Shown here: one piece after another, positions 33,907 through 42,122 of the stretch
How positions within the stretch are numbered: the first letter of the stretch is position 1
Layout: each line of letters opens with the position of its first letter
Assembly (NCBI RefSeq): GCF_963676475.1
Contig: NZ_OY781106.1
Coordinates: 1,612,001-1,676,000 of the forward strand
Direction of reading: 5' to 3'
DNA: 64,000 nucleotides
From: an uncultured Celeribacter sp.
GTDB taxonomy: Bacteria > Pseudomonadota > Alphaproteobacteria > Rhodobacterales > Rhodobacteraceae
Notes under the pieces: generated by a model
Told to the model about the DNA's origin: nothing
Database searches by the model: none
Seen by the model: the letters and a program-made list of their open reading frames with translations, nothing else
Translations under genes and position numbers: made by a program

Positions 33907-34290
33907 TCTGACCGCTCCTTCGTAATCGTGCTGCGCGCAATAACCTATGCGTGTATAGCACATTTCTCTCTCTCAGCTTTATCTCTCAACCTGTCTTTTT
34001 CGATAGGATTTGAAAAAATATACGTAAACAGTTGTATATTATACATTTAATATGGAATTAAAGCACAACGACATGATCAATTCACTGTTTTTGCATCACT
34101 CCAGACGCTAAACCCACGCGTGTTTTTTGATCATTTGTTGCATTTTGCAAATCACACATGCCCACCACACAGGCTCAATGACAGGTTTCGCCTCACACGA
34201 CACTCCAAGCGACTCGCCCAAACCGTCAATATTATAGCCCGTGAAATTTTCACATGGACAGCTCAGTCGCAAGACGCCAAAACCTTAGTC
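33907..34290. promoter_or_regulatory. AT-rich intergenic region with palindrome TGTATATTATACA
   Basis: This 384-bp gap separates the divergent XRE regulator and oxidoreductase genes. It is markedly AT-rich around 33990-34080. It contains TGTATA-T-TATACA (34033-34045), a perfect 6-bp-arm palindrome, which may be an operator for the XRE protein or part of a promoter. No small gene or RNA is evident; frames upstream of the oxidoreductase ATG have no support. Confidence 0.45.
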
Positions 34291-35298
34291 ATGACGAAAA
34301 CGCCCACGCTTGACGCAACGACATCATCCGAGATCCCCACCCGCGCCTGCCGTGTCGCGGGCTTTGATCGCCCCCCAACCCTCGAAAAGATCGTGCTGCC
34401 ACCGCCCGGGCCGCAGGAGGTGCGCGTCGCGATCCACGCCAGCGCGCTCAACTTTGCCGACACGCTGATGTGCACCGGCAAGTATCAGGACACGCCGGAG
34501 CCGCCCTTCACATTAGGGCTGGAACTGGCGGGCGAAGTCACCGCCTTGGGGGCGGATGTCACGGGGCTCAGCCTCGGTCAACGCGTGGCGGTTTACGCCG
34601 GTCAGGGCGGCCTGGCGGATACGGGCAATTTTCCCGCCGACCGCTGTGTCCCGATCCCGGAGGGCTTGAGCTTTGCCGAGGCCGCAGCCCTTCAGATCGC
34701 CTACGGCACCTCGCATATGGCACTCGATTATAAGGCCCGGCTGCAACCCGGCGAACGTCTGGTCGTGACCGGAGCCGCAGGCGGCGTCGGTCTCACGGCG
34801 GTGGAAATCGGCAAGCTGATGGGCGCCGAGGTCATCGCGATTGCGCGCGGAGAGGAAAAGCTCGCCATCGCCAAAGCGGCGGGCGCCGATCACCTGATCG
34901 ACGCCAGTGCACCCGACATTCGCGAACAGATCAAGGCCCTGGGCGGCGCAGATGTCGTCTATGAGGCGGTGGGCGAGCCTTTGTACGAGGCCTGCTTTCG
35001 CGCCAGCAATCCTGACGGGCGCATCCTTTTGATCGGCTTTGCCGGCGGCGATCTGCCAAGGATGAAACCCAACCACATGCTGGTGAAAAACATCACCGCC
35101 ATCGGGTTTTATTGGGGCAGCTACCTGGGCTTTAACCCTGCCCCGCTGCGCGCCTCCCTCAAACAGCTTTTCGACTGGGCCGCTGAGGGCCGGATCAAAC
35201 CGCATATCTCGCATCACCTGCCGCTGGAGCGGTTCGACGAGGGGCTGGAGCTTTTGCGTGCGCGTAAGGCGACGGGGAAAGTGGTGCTGGAGCCCTGA
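34291..35298 (+). CDS. NADPH:quinone oxidoreductase family protein (zinc-independent MDR)
   Basis: The 335-residue protein is a medium-chain dehydrogenase/reductase of the quinone oxidoreductase type. ASALNFADTLMCTGKYQ and LGLELAGEV lie in the catalytic domain, and VTGAAGGVGLTAVEIGKLMGAEVIA forms the nucleotide-binding Rossmann loop (about residues 155-180). Zinc-binding cysteines of alcohol dehydrogenases are absent. It should reduce quinones or enones with NADPH. The ATG at 34291 is chosen; the longer upstream frame is AT-rich and non-coding in character. Confidence 0.9.
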   Translation: MTKTPTLDATTSSEIPTRACRVAGFDRPPTLEKIVLPPPGPQEVRVAIHASALNFADTLMCTGKYQDTPEPPFTLGLELAGEVTALGADVTGLSLGQRVAVYAGQGGLADTGNFPADRCVPIPEGLSFAEAAALQIAYGTSHMALDYKARLQPGERLVVTGAAGGVGLTAVEIGKLMGAEVIAIARGEEKLAIAKAAGADHLIDASAPDIREQIKALGGADVVYEAVGEPLYEACFRASNPDGRILLIGFAGGDLPRMKPNHMLVKNITAIGFYWGSYLGFNPAPLRASLKQLFDWAAEGRIKPHISHHLPLERFDEGLELLRARKATGKVVLEP

Positions 35299-35426
35299 AC
35301 CCGAACACCGCCACTGGCAAAGATCAGCACCAGAGATGCAAAGGACTGCTTTGCGGGACCTTCCGGTCATTCGCCGCACGAGCATGAGAAACGCAGCGTC
35401 CAACAGCAAGGCGACGGGGCCGCCGC

Positions 35427-35870
35427 TCACATAGGTGACTGATGCCGCAAATGAATGAGGGGGTAAGGCCTTCCCTGCCCATCATGGGAAGACGTTCCCG
35501 TGCGGACGAAACCGACATGCTCATAGAACGCGAGCGCCTCTGGGTTTTGCTCATTCACATCGGTTGTCAGCTCAGGATGGGCCGCGATGGCTCGCGATAT
35601 GAGGGCTTTGCCGATCCCTTTTCCATGTTGATCCGGGTCGATAAACAGTGCCTCCAGATGACCGTCATGCAGAAACATGAAACCCTGCGGCGTGCCTGCG
35701 GCATCGACTGCAAGTTGCAGGCTCACCTTTGGGAAGAACTCCATAAGCTCGGCCTCAATGGCCGACTTGTCGACGGGCGCAAGGAAGTGATGAGTGGCGT
35801 CGACCGCCCGACGCCATATCTCCATGACGCGCGACAAGTCCTGATCTGATGAAGGTCTGAAAGTAAGCAT
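35427..35870 (-). CDS. yjaB: YjaB-like GNAT acetyltransferase
   Basis: The 147-residue protein matches E. coli YjaB in length and along its whole sequence as I recall it: IWRRAVDATHHFL near residue 20, HLEALFIDPDQHGKGIGKALI as the acetyl-CoA site, PELTTDVNEQNPEALAFYEHVGF, and PYPLIHL at the end. YjaB is an acetyl-CoA-binding acetyltransferase of poorly known substrate. The ATG at 35870 is preferred over one 5 codons upstream from the YjaB alignment. Confidence 0.85.
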   Translation of the reverse strand: MLTFRPSSDQDLSRVMEIWRRAVDATHHFLAPVDKSAIEAELMEFFPKVSLQLAVDAAGTPQGFMFLHDGHLEALFIDPDQHGKGIGKALISRAIAAHPELTTDVNEQNPEALAFYEHVGFVRTGTSSHDGQGRPYPLIHLRHQSPM

Positions 35871-35944
35871 GGTGCTCGTTAACATAAGCGTCCCACTGTC
35901 CGCAAAGGGCTCATACCAGACCTTCTCTGCACCTCTCCCAGCCC

Positions 35945-36823
35945 CTACTGCGCCGCCAAACGTGACCCCCGGTGGTTGCGATAGGATTGGCGTAGCAACT
36001 CACGCAGACGTTCCGCCGCCTCGCCCGCCATCATGTCGGAGCAGTAGAGGTTGATCTTTTTGCGCGGCAGGTCCGGCAGGGCGCCGCCGTGTTGGATCGG
36101 CTGGGAATAGGGCGGCGCGGTGTCTTCGAGCATCACATGCACCGCGAGATCGGCGGAAACAGAGGCCTCGATGGTGCGCGATTGGTCACTTTCGATCGAG
36201 ACTTCCCAAGGGATGCCTGCCTTATCCAAAGCCTCCTGAACGCTTTTGCGAAAGATGCAGCGATGCTCAAAGGCCAGACGCAGCGGGCGTTGACGCCATG
36301 CCACGCCATTGGGCGCACCGATCCACACGAGGGGCAGTTCCACCAAAGTCTCGCCACCGACATCCAGATCGTCCTCGGTGGTCAGGATCACATCGCATTC
36401 GCCGCGCGCGAATTTTTCCTTGAGCTGCATCGTGAAAGAAGACAGCAGGTTGACCTTCATCCGCGGGAAATCCGCGTGGAAATGTTGCAAAACCAAGGGA
36501 ATAGACGGGTAGACGATGTCATGCGGCACGCCGAGAACGATCTCGCCCTCGTATTCCGTTGCGGTCAGACGATTGTAGACCTCGTCGTTCAGCTCCAACA
36601 TCCGCCGCGCATAGGACAAAAGCTGTTCCCCCGCCGCCGTCAGCGCGATCTTGCGCGCGCTGCGGTCCAAAAGCTTGGTGTCCAGGCTCTCTTCGAGACG
36701 CTTGAGCTGCATTGAGACGGCAGATTGCGTCAGGTTGAGCGCGCCCGCAGCACGGGTCACGCCGCCGGTGTCGGCCACGGTGACGAAAGAGCGCAGGGCG
36801 GTCAGATCGAGGTTTCTAGCCAC
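35945..36823 (-). CDS. LysR-type transcriptional regulator
   Basis: The 292-residue protein has a LysR HTH (LTALRSFVTVADTGGVTRAAGALNLTQSAVSMQLKRLEESL, residues 8-48 by key positions) and an effector-binding domain (EIVLGVPHDIVYPSIPLVL). It is divergent from a DUF1127 gene 123 nt away. The target is unknown; the promoter region between the two is AT-rich. Confidence 0.9.
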   Translation of the reverse strand: MARNLDLTALRSFVTVADTGGVTRAAGALNLTQSAVSMQLKRLEESLDTKLLDRSARKIALTAAGEQLLSYARRMLELNDEVYNRLTATEYEGEIVLGVPHDIVYPSIPLVLQHFHADFPRMKVNLLSSFTMQLKEKFARGECDVILTTEDDLDVGGETLVELPLVWIGAPNGVAWRQRPLRLAFEHRCIFRKSVQEALDKAGIPWEVSIESDQSRTIEASVSADLAVHVMLEDTAPPYSQPIQHGGALPDLPRKKINLYCSDMMAGEAAERLRELLRQSYRNHRGSRLAAQ

Positions 36824-36946
36824 ATCAACATCCTTGATGCAATTTTAAACAATCATTCATTTCACTTATCCTCCACGATGGGAGATAAGACATCAAGAAA
36901 AATGATTACACCAACGGCACCCACAACGAAACAGAAAGGAACGCCG

Positions 36947-37174
36947 ATGTCTTCGTCGATTTTTGCACCGACTTCCGCTCGCGGCGCCACCTGCGCACGC
37001 CCCTCTCGTTCTGTCTTCGGACGCCTCCGCGTGGCCTTCGCCCTGTCCAAACAACGCCGCGAACTGGCCGCTCTGGACGATGCGATTCTGAAGGACATCG
37101 GCCTGACCCGTGAGCAAGCCCTCAAAGAATCCGAGCGCCCGGTCTGGGATGCCCCGCGCAACTGGATGCGCTGA
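36947..37174 (+). CDS. DUF1127 small basic protein
   Basis: The 75-residue protein starts at the ATG at 36947 behind AAAGGA. Its C-terminal half is the DUF1127 motif: RRELAALDDAILKDIGLTREQALKESERPVWDAP by key residues. In alphaproteobacteria such proteins affect RNA turnover and phosphate/carbon metabolism. A strong terminator follows. An in-frame extension upstream runs into the promoter region and is not used. Confidence 0.85.
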   Translation: MSSSIFAPTSARGATCARPSRSVFGRLRVAFALSKQRRELAALDDAILKDIGLTREQALKESERPVWDAPRNWMR

Positions 37175-37234
37175 TCGAAAACGGCATCAAACGTAGCGCC
37201 TGCGACAGTCTGAACCGATCTTCCGAGGTCCCCC

Positions 37235-37263
37235 GACCGCGATGCCCCTTAGGCGTTGCGGTC
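37235..37263 (+). terminator. Terminator after the DUF1127 gene
   Basis: GACCGCGATGCC (37235-37246) pairs with GGCGTTGCGGTC (37252-37263), with two G-U pairs, and is followed by ATTTTTAT on the plus strand. It lies 60 nt past the DUF1127 stop. Confidence 0.8.
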
Positions 37264-37440
37264 ATTTTTATACAAAGCGCCCCGCAGACACGGCGAACGG
37301 CCCGGAAAGCATCCCCGGTAAACAATTCGTTTTCCGCCCTGTCATGGCTTGAAATCCGGGGCAGGACTGCCAATATCGGAACAGATATCTCCGCAACCGG
37401 TGGAGAACAGTGATTTTTACGCACAGGAGACAAGATTAAA

Positions 37441-38211
37441 ATGGCTGACTACAGAACGATCAACGCTGGTGTCGGCGCACGCTCGGCTGAGATCGACGCC
37501 GGCCTTCGCGCCCACATGAACAAGGTCTACGGCACGATGTCCGTGGGTCTTCTGGTGACCGCTCTGGCCGCTTGGGCGCTGTCCAACCTGGCCGTAAGCG
37601 CCACCCCGACCGAATATCAGATCGGTGCCAATGAATACCTCACGAGCCTCGGCTATGCGCTTTACGTCTCGCCGCTCAAATGGGTGATCATGTTCGCGCC
37701 GCTCGCCATGGTCTTTGGCTTTGGCGCCATCGTGTCCCGCCTCTCGGCGGCCGCGACCCAGACCTATTTCTACGTCTACGCGGCGCTTATGGGCCTGTCC
37801 TTGAGCTCGATCTTCCTCGTGTTCACCGGCGCCTCCATCGCGCAGACCTTCCTCGTGACCTCCGCGGCCTTCGCGGGCCTGTCGCTTTGGGGCTACACCA
37901 CCAAAAAAGACATCTCCGGTTGGGGCTCCTTCCTGATCATGGGTGTGATCGGTCTGGTTCTCGCCTCGATCGTCAACATCTTCCTCAAGTCCTCCGGTCT
38001 TGAGTTCGCGATCTCCGCGATCGGTGTGCTGATCTTCGCAGGCCTCACCGCCTACGACACGCAAAAGATCAAAACCGACTATATCTCCCACGCCCATGCG
38101 ATGGACGGGGAATGGTTGGCGAAATCCGCGATCATGGGGGCACTGAACCTCTATCTCGATTTCATCAACCTGTTCATGTTCCTGCTGCAATTCTTGGGCA
38201 ACCGGGACTGA
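37441..38211 (+). CDS. Bax inhibitor-1/YccA family membrane protein
   Basis: The 256-residue protein has seven predicted membrane helices after a hydrophilic 25-residue start. Family features are MNKVYGTMSVGLLVTALAAW and the C-terminal YDTQKIKTDYISHA with the conserved acidic residues of the TMBIM calcium/proton-sensing site, then ALNLYLDFINLFMFLLQF. E. coli relatives interact with FtsH. A strong terminator follows. Confidence 0.93.
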   Translation: MADYRTINAGVGARSAEIDAGLRAHMNKVYGTMSVGLLVTALAAWALSNLAVSATPTEYQIGANEYLTSLGYALYVSPLKWVIMFAPLAMVFGFGAIVSRLSAAATQTYFYVYAALMGLSLSSIFLVFTGASIAQTFLVTSAAFAGLSLWGYTTKKDISGWGSFLIMGVIGLVLASIVNIFLKSSGLEFAISAIGVLIFAGLTAYDTQKIKTDYISHAHAMDGEWLAKSAIMGALNLYLDFINLFMFLLQFLGNRD

Positions 38212-38230
38212 TCTACGGGTCACTCAAACG

Positions 38231-38258
38231 AAAAGGCCGCTCTTGGGAGCGGCCTTTT
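38231..38258. terminator. Bidirectional terminator
   Basis: AAAAGGCCGCTC (38231-38242) pairs with GAGCGGCCTTTT (38247-38258) around TTGG. It serves the BI-1 gene and the convergent acetyltransferase gene. Confidence 0.92.
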
Positions 38259-38277
38259 TTATTGCTGTTCATCGTCC

Positions 38278-38895
38278 TCAGAGATCGCGGGCCATCTGGA
38301 TCGCGGGCAGGTAGACTCCGGGTTTCAACGCCAGATCCACATCGCCCGAGGCCTCGAACCCATGCGCCTCATAGAACGCCCGCGCCGTCAGCGTCGACAG
38401 GGAACACATCCGCTCCACACCCGTTCGCTGTGCATTCTCAAAGATATGCCCGAGCAGAACCGAGCCCACACCCCGCCGGGTGTGATCCGGGTGCACGGCG
38501 ACACGACGCATATGACCGATCTCGCGCGGACCGACCCCACCAAAAGGCGTCGCCTGCGTCCAGCCGCCTGCGGCGATGATCTCGCCCCCGCCGGTTTCAG
38601 CCACGAAAAACGTGCCAGAATTCAAGAGCCGTGGCGCCGTATGTAACAAGGCTGGCAGGGCTGCATTGAGAATGGCGGCCGAGTAGTGTTGTTTCAGGAG
38701 CTGACCGTAGGAGGCACGAAAGAGCGCGTCGATCTCCGCGGTATCGGCCGGCATGGCGATGCGAACGGTGAACGGCACACTCTTGCGAATCTCCTGCGCG
38801 CACACCGCCAAAGCTTCGCTCAGGCTACTGGGCAACGAGCAGGAGCTGTCTGGCCGCTCCGGCTCTCTCAAATCATCATCGAAACATCCGAACAT
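38278..38895 (-). CDS. GNAT-family N-acetyltransferase
   Basis: The 205-residue protein begins with a 40-residue hydrophilic arm, followed by a GNAT fold: VRIAMPADTAEIDALFRASY, FVAETGGGEIIAAGGW, and the acetyl-CoA loop RRVAVHPDHTRRGVGSVLL. The ATG at 38895 has AGGAG at good spacing. The substrate is unknown. It is the gene downstream of rpmG but is separated from it by a terminator. Confidence 0.85.
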   Translation of the reverse strand: MFGCFDDDLREPERPDSSCSLPSSLSEALAVCAQEIRKSVPFTVRIAMPADTAEIDALFRASYGQLLKQHYSAAILNAALPALLHTAPRLLNSGTFFVAETGGGEIIAAGGWTQATPFGGVGPREIGHMRRVAVHPDHTRRGVGSVLLGHIFENAQRTGVERMCSLSTLTARAFYEAHGFEASGDVDLALKPGVYLPAIQMARDL

Positions 38896-38962
38896 CTTTC
38901 TCTCCTCATGTTGGACGGGTTGGAATTCTGGTCCGCTGGCGAGAGAAGCTGGCAAATAAAAA

Positions 38963-38988
38963 CCGCGCTTCCCTCTCGGGCTGCGCGG
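38963..38988 (-). terminator. rpmG terminator
   Basis: On the minus strand a GCCGCGC/GCGCGGT hairpin is followed by TTTTATT. The stem arms lie at 38963-38968 and 38983-38988, 28 nt past the rpmG stop. Confidence 0.8.
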
Positions 38989-39016
38989 CTTTTGCATCTT
39001 AGTATGTCGGAAGGGC

Positions 39017-39184
39017 TTACTTGATTTTGCCTTCTTTGTACTCGACGTGCTTACGCGCAACCGGGTCGTATTTTTTTACGACCATCTTTTCGGTCATGGT
39101 GCGGGCGTTCTTTTTGGTCACGTAAAAGTGGCCCGTGTCCGCGGTCGAGTTGAGACGGATTTTGATCGTCGTCGGCTTCGCCAT
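39017..39184 (-). CDS. rpmG: 50S ribosomal protein L33
   Basis: The 55-residue basic protein reads MAKPTTIKIRLNSTADTGHF onward, with YVTKKNARTM and KKYDPVARKHVEYKEGKIK. This is the cysteine-less L33 form typical of proteobacteria. It lacks the zinc-binding CxxC pairs, so it is the zinc-independent type. It is a monocistronic gene with its own terminator. Confidence 0.97.
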   Translation of the reverse strand: MAKPTTIKIRLNSTADTGHFYVTKKNARTMTEKMVVKKYDPVARKHVEYKEGKIK

Positions 39185-39330
39185 TTTTCATTACTCCAAT
39201 TATCGCGTGCAACGGGGGCACAGTTGTGTTCGAGCGCCAGCCCGTGGAATCCTTGAAGCCTGCCTTTTAAGGACTTCGGCCCCTGAGTCAATGGGGTATC
39301 GGATGTCACGCAGGAAAAATTGTCATCCCC

Positions 39331-39678
39331 CTAGGCGTCATGGCAGGTTTGACTGTCCCGAGGCGCCTCGTCGCGTGCTGTCATGCCGTAATCGCGCGCA
39401 ACCGTCGCGATCCGCAACCGGTAATCGGCGAACACATGATCGCGCCCAGCCGCCTGCACCCGGCGGTGTTCCGGCAGATTGCGCCACTGGGCCACCGCCG
39501 CCTCGTCGCGCCAAAAGGACAGTGACAAAAGCTTGCCCGGTGTTGTCAGACTCTGGAACCGCTCGATAGAGAGAAACCCGTCAACCTTCGCCAGAGAGGG
39601 ACGCAACTCGGCGGCAAGGTCCAGATATTCCACCTGCGTTTCCTCCGTCACCTCTGCTTCGAATATCACCGCAATCAT
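39331..39678 (-). CDS. ABM-fold antibiotic-biosynthesis monooxygenase-like protein
   Basis: The 115-residue protein has the small ferredoxin-like ABM fold pattern. IAVIFEAEVTEETQVEYLDLAAEL is followed by DGFLSIERFQS, LLSLSFWRDEAAVAQWRN and a C-terminal HRRVQAAGRDHVFADYRLRIA. Such proteins act as small monooxygenases or heme-degrading enzymes. It lies 10 nt downstream of the NIPSNAP-like gene, another protein of the same fold class, so the two are probably co-transcribed. Confidence 0.82.
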   Translation of the reverse strand: MIAVIFEAEVTEETQVEYLDLAAELRPSLAKVDGFLSIERFQSLTTPGKLLSLSFWRDEAAVAQWRNLPEHRRVQAAGRDHVFADYRLRIATVARDYGMTARDEAPRDSQTCHDA

Positions 39679-39688
39679 GCCCCGATCC

Positions 39689-40012
39689 TCACGAGATCAG
39701 CCCATGCGGCGCGGAGGTCCGTTTGACGAACAGGCGATTTTCTCTGCGAATGAAGTCCTCGCGCTTGGCGAATTCGTAATTCTCCCGCCCCAGAGGGTCC
39801 TGCGCCAATTGGGCGCGGTACTCTTCGTAAGCGGCCAGAGACGGCAGAGAATAGATACCATAGGCGGTGCTGGCCGAGCCCTCATGCGGGGCGAAATAGC
39901 CGAACAGATCGGCGCCACAGCGCGGAATGCACTGCCCCCAATTGCGCGCATAGGTGTCGAACAGCTCCTGCCGGTTCGGGTCGATGTCATAGGTGATGAT
40001 GCAGGTGATCAT
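39689..40012 (-). CDS. NIPSNAP family protein
   Basis: The 107-residue protein has the NIPSNAP pattern: MITCIITYDIDPNRQELFDTYARNW at the start, DLFGYFAPHEGSASTAYGI and YEEYRAQLAQDPLGRENYEF. The dimeric ferredoxin-like fold is shared with its neighbour. The ATG at 40012 is followed by typical family sequence. It is divergent from an ArsR-type regulator gene (106-nt gap), which probably controls both small genes. Confidence 0.85.
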   Translation of the reverse strand: MITCIITYDIDPNRQELFDTYARNWGQCIPRCGADLFGYFAPHEGSASTAYGIYSLPSLAAYEEYRAQLAQDPLGRENYEFAKREDFIRRENRLFVKRTSAPHGLIS

Positions 40013-40118
40013 GTTGGCTCCTTTTCTGTGTCTCTCCTCCTGAGTAGGCGATTGGCACGGGTCGATGGTTCGATTAGCGTCGAACCAATCGTTTTCCCCG
40101 CGTGATAGGTTGAATGCT

Positions 40119-40784
40119 ATGAGAGAAGGCCCGGATATTGCCCGCATCGCCGCTTTGGTCGCCGATCCGGCCCGCAGCACCATGTTGCTGGCGCTGATGG
40201 GCGGGCGTGCGCTCACTGCCACCGAGCTTGCGGGTCTCGCCGGGGTCACCAAGCAGACCGCAAGCAGCCATTTGTCCAAACTTGTCGATGGCGAAGTGTT
40301 GACGGTCACCGCGCAGGGGCGTCACCGCTATTTCCGCCTCGCCGGGCCCCATGTAGCCACCCTGCTCGAAGCCCTCATGGTGTTTTCCAGCGACGCCGTT
40401 CCGCCGCTCAAAACCGGCCCCAAAGACCCCGCTCTGCGCAAGGCCCGGATTTGCTACGACCATCTGGCCGGCGAAATGGGCGTGACCCTGTTCGACCAGG
40501 CGCAGGAGGCGCGGTGGATTTCAGCCGACATGACGGTGACGGATACCGGCTGGGCGCGGTTTGCGGACATCGGCCTGACGCAGGACGAGCTGCCGACCAA
40601 CAAACGTCCGATGTGCCGCGCCTGCCTCGACTGGAGCCAACGCCGTTCGCATCTGGCCGGCCAGATGGGGCAAGCCCTGCTCGACCGCTTTTTCGCCCTG
40701 TCCTGGGCGCGCCGCCTGCCCGGCTCGCGCGCAATCGGGTTCACGCCCGAGGGCGAACGGCGTTTCCGGCAATGGTTGCGCTAA
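40119..40784 (+). CDS. ArsR-type winged-helix regulator
   Basis: The 221-residue protein has an N-terminal HTH_20 domain (residues 6-75): IARIAALVADPARSTMLLALMGGRALTATELA by key residues, then TKQTASSHLSKLVDGEVL and GRHRYFRL. The C-terminal part has CYDHLAGEMGV and a short Cys-containing segment (MCRACLDWSQRRSHLAG), found in a subgroup of larger ArsR-like regulators. It is divergent from the NIPSNAP/ABM pair and is probably their repressor. Confidence 0.88.
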   Translation: MREGPDIARIAALVADPARSTMLLALMGGRALTATELAGLAGVTKQTASSHLSKLVDGEVLTVTAQGRHRYFRLAGPHVATLLEALMVFSSDAVPPLKTGPKDPALRKARICYDHLAGEMGVTLFDQAQEARWISADMTVTDTGWARFADIGLTQDELPTNKRPMCRACLDWSQRRSHLAGQMGQALLDRFFALSWARRLPGSRAIGFTPEGERRFRQWLR

Positions 40785-40881
40785 GCCTCGGTGCCAACGC
40801 ACAGAAACCTTGCATCTTTGAACGATTGCGGCGGTGCAGCTTTGCGCCTAAACAGATCGCGCGGTCGCTTGGACCGTGTAA

Positions 40882-41040
40882 CCTCTCAGGGCGGGGCGAA
40901 ATTCCCCACCGGCGGTGTTTAGGGGCCTTTTAGGACCTCCTATCAGCCCGCGAGCGCTCGCGCATCCTGATCGGATACGCTTGGACAGCAGATCCGGTGT
41001 GATCCCGGAGCCGACGGTCACAGTCCGGATGAAAGAGAGA
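40882..41040 (+). promoter_or_regulatory. FMN riboswitch (RFN element)
   Basis: The conserved RFN parts occur in order. P1 is CTCTC (40883-40887) with GAGAG (41035-41039). The 5' core is AGGGCGGGGCGAAATTCCCC-ACCGGCGGT. Then come AGCCCGCGAGCGC, GATCCGGTGTGATCCCGGAGCC and GACGGTCACAGTCCGGATGAAAGAGA. It lies 72 nt upstream of a riboflavin-transporter-type gene. GTCGTC (41047-41052) can pair with GACGAC (41104-41109) next to the AAAGGA ribosome binding site, which suggests control of translation initiation. Confidence 0.95.
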
Positions 41041-41111
41041 AGACAGGTCGTCGCCTCACCGCGTGCGCCCTGCCCTCGTGCCTTGAGTTATGTGTGGAGA
41101 AAGGACGACAC

Positions 41112-41996
41112 ATGACTCTCACTTCCCTAGGTCCGGCCCGCGCCGGTGCCCTTTTGATGATCGCAGCCGGTGTGCTCTTTGCCGTCATCAACCTTTTGAC
41201 CCAATATGCCACGATGATGCTCCATGTGCCCTCCGCGCGCATGGCGTTCTGGCAATATTTCATCGCCTTGCTGTTCTCGCTGCCGTGGGTGGTCCGCGAG
41301 GGCCTGCGTGCGATGAAGACCCACAACCTGATGCTTCATCTCCTGCGTGTCGCCGCCGCCGTCATCGGGGTCCAGCTCTGGATCGCGGGCCTCGCCCATG
41401 TGCCCATCTGGCAGGCGATCGCGCTCATCATGCTCTCGCCCTTCTTTGTGACGCTGGGCGCCAATCTATTCCTGGATGAGGCCGCCACGCCCGAGCGATG
41501 GATCGCCGTCACGGTCGGTTTCGCGGGCGGCATGATCATCCTCGCGCCCTGGTCCGAAAGCTTTTCGCTCTTCGTGCTCTACCCCGTCGGCGCCGCCGCC
41601 TTTTGGGCGCTCACCTCTTTGCTGACCAAACGCCTGACACGATCCGAGACGCCCGAAAGCCTCACCGTCTACCTGCTTTTGCTGCTGACCCCCGTAAACT
41701 TCGGCCTCGCCTTCGGGGACGGCATCGCCTTGGGCGGCGGTTTCACCGCGCTCATTCTCGTGGCTGCCGGCCTTTTGACCGCTCTGGCGCAATATGCCAT
41801 CGCCAAGGCCTATGCCGTCGCCGATGCCGCCTATTTGCAGCCCTTCGATCACCTGAAACTGCCGCTTAACGTGGGCTTTGGTGTCTTGGCCTTTGGCTTT
41901 GTGCCGCCCGGGTCGATGTGGATCGGGTCGCTGATGATCCTCGCCGCATCGTTTTACCTACTGCGTCAGGAAAGCCGCACGGCGCAACCGGCGTAA
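41112..41996 (+). CDS. ribN: RibN-type riboflavin transporter (EamA family)
   Basis: The 294-residue protein has ten predicted membrane helices in two EamA repeats: MIAAGVLFAVINLLTQYATM, IWQAIALIMLSPFFVTLGANLFLDE and YAIAKAYAVADAAYLQPFDHLKLP. On its own it would be an unassigned DMT carrier. The FMN riboswitch directly upstream and the known alphaproteobacterial RibN family make riboflavin uptake the most likely role. AAAGGA precedes the ATG at 41112. A terminator follows the stop. Confidence 0.9.
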   Translation: MTLTSLGPARAGALLMIAAGVLFAVINLLTQYATMMLHVPSARMAFWQYFIALLFSLPWVVREGLRAMKTHNLMLHLLRVAAAVIGVQLWIAGLAHVPIWQAIALIMLSPFFVTLGANLFLDEAATPERWIAVTVGFAGGMIILAPWSESFSLFVLYPVGAAAFWALTSLLTKRLTRSETPESLTVYLLLLLTPVNFGLAFGDGIALGGGFTALILVAAGLLTALAQYAIAKAYAVADAAYLQPFDHLKLPLNVGFGVLAFGFVPPGSMWIGSLMILAASFYLLRQESRTAQPA

Positions 41997-42001
41997 ATCA
42001 A

Positions 42002-42025
42002 AAGGGCGGCTTCAAGGCCGCCCTT
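42002..42025 (+). terminator. ribN terminator
   Basis: AAGGGCGGC (42002-42010) pairs with GCCGCCCTT (42017-42025) around a 6-nt loop, starting 6 nt after the ribN stop. Confidence 0.8.
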
Positions 42026-42122
42026 CCACTTGAAAGGTCTGTACGGGAAGGCGACGACTGTCGCCCGGCCGGTCAGGCCGCCCCGTCTGGAGCGGATTGC
42101 AAAGCAATCTCGCGTGAAGACA

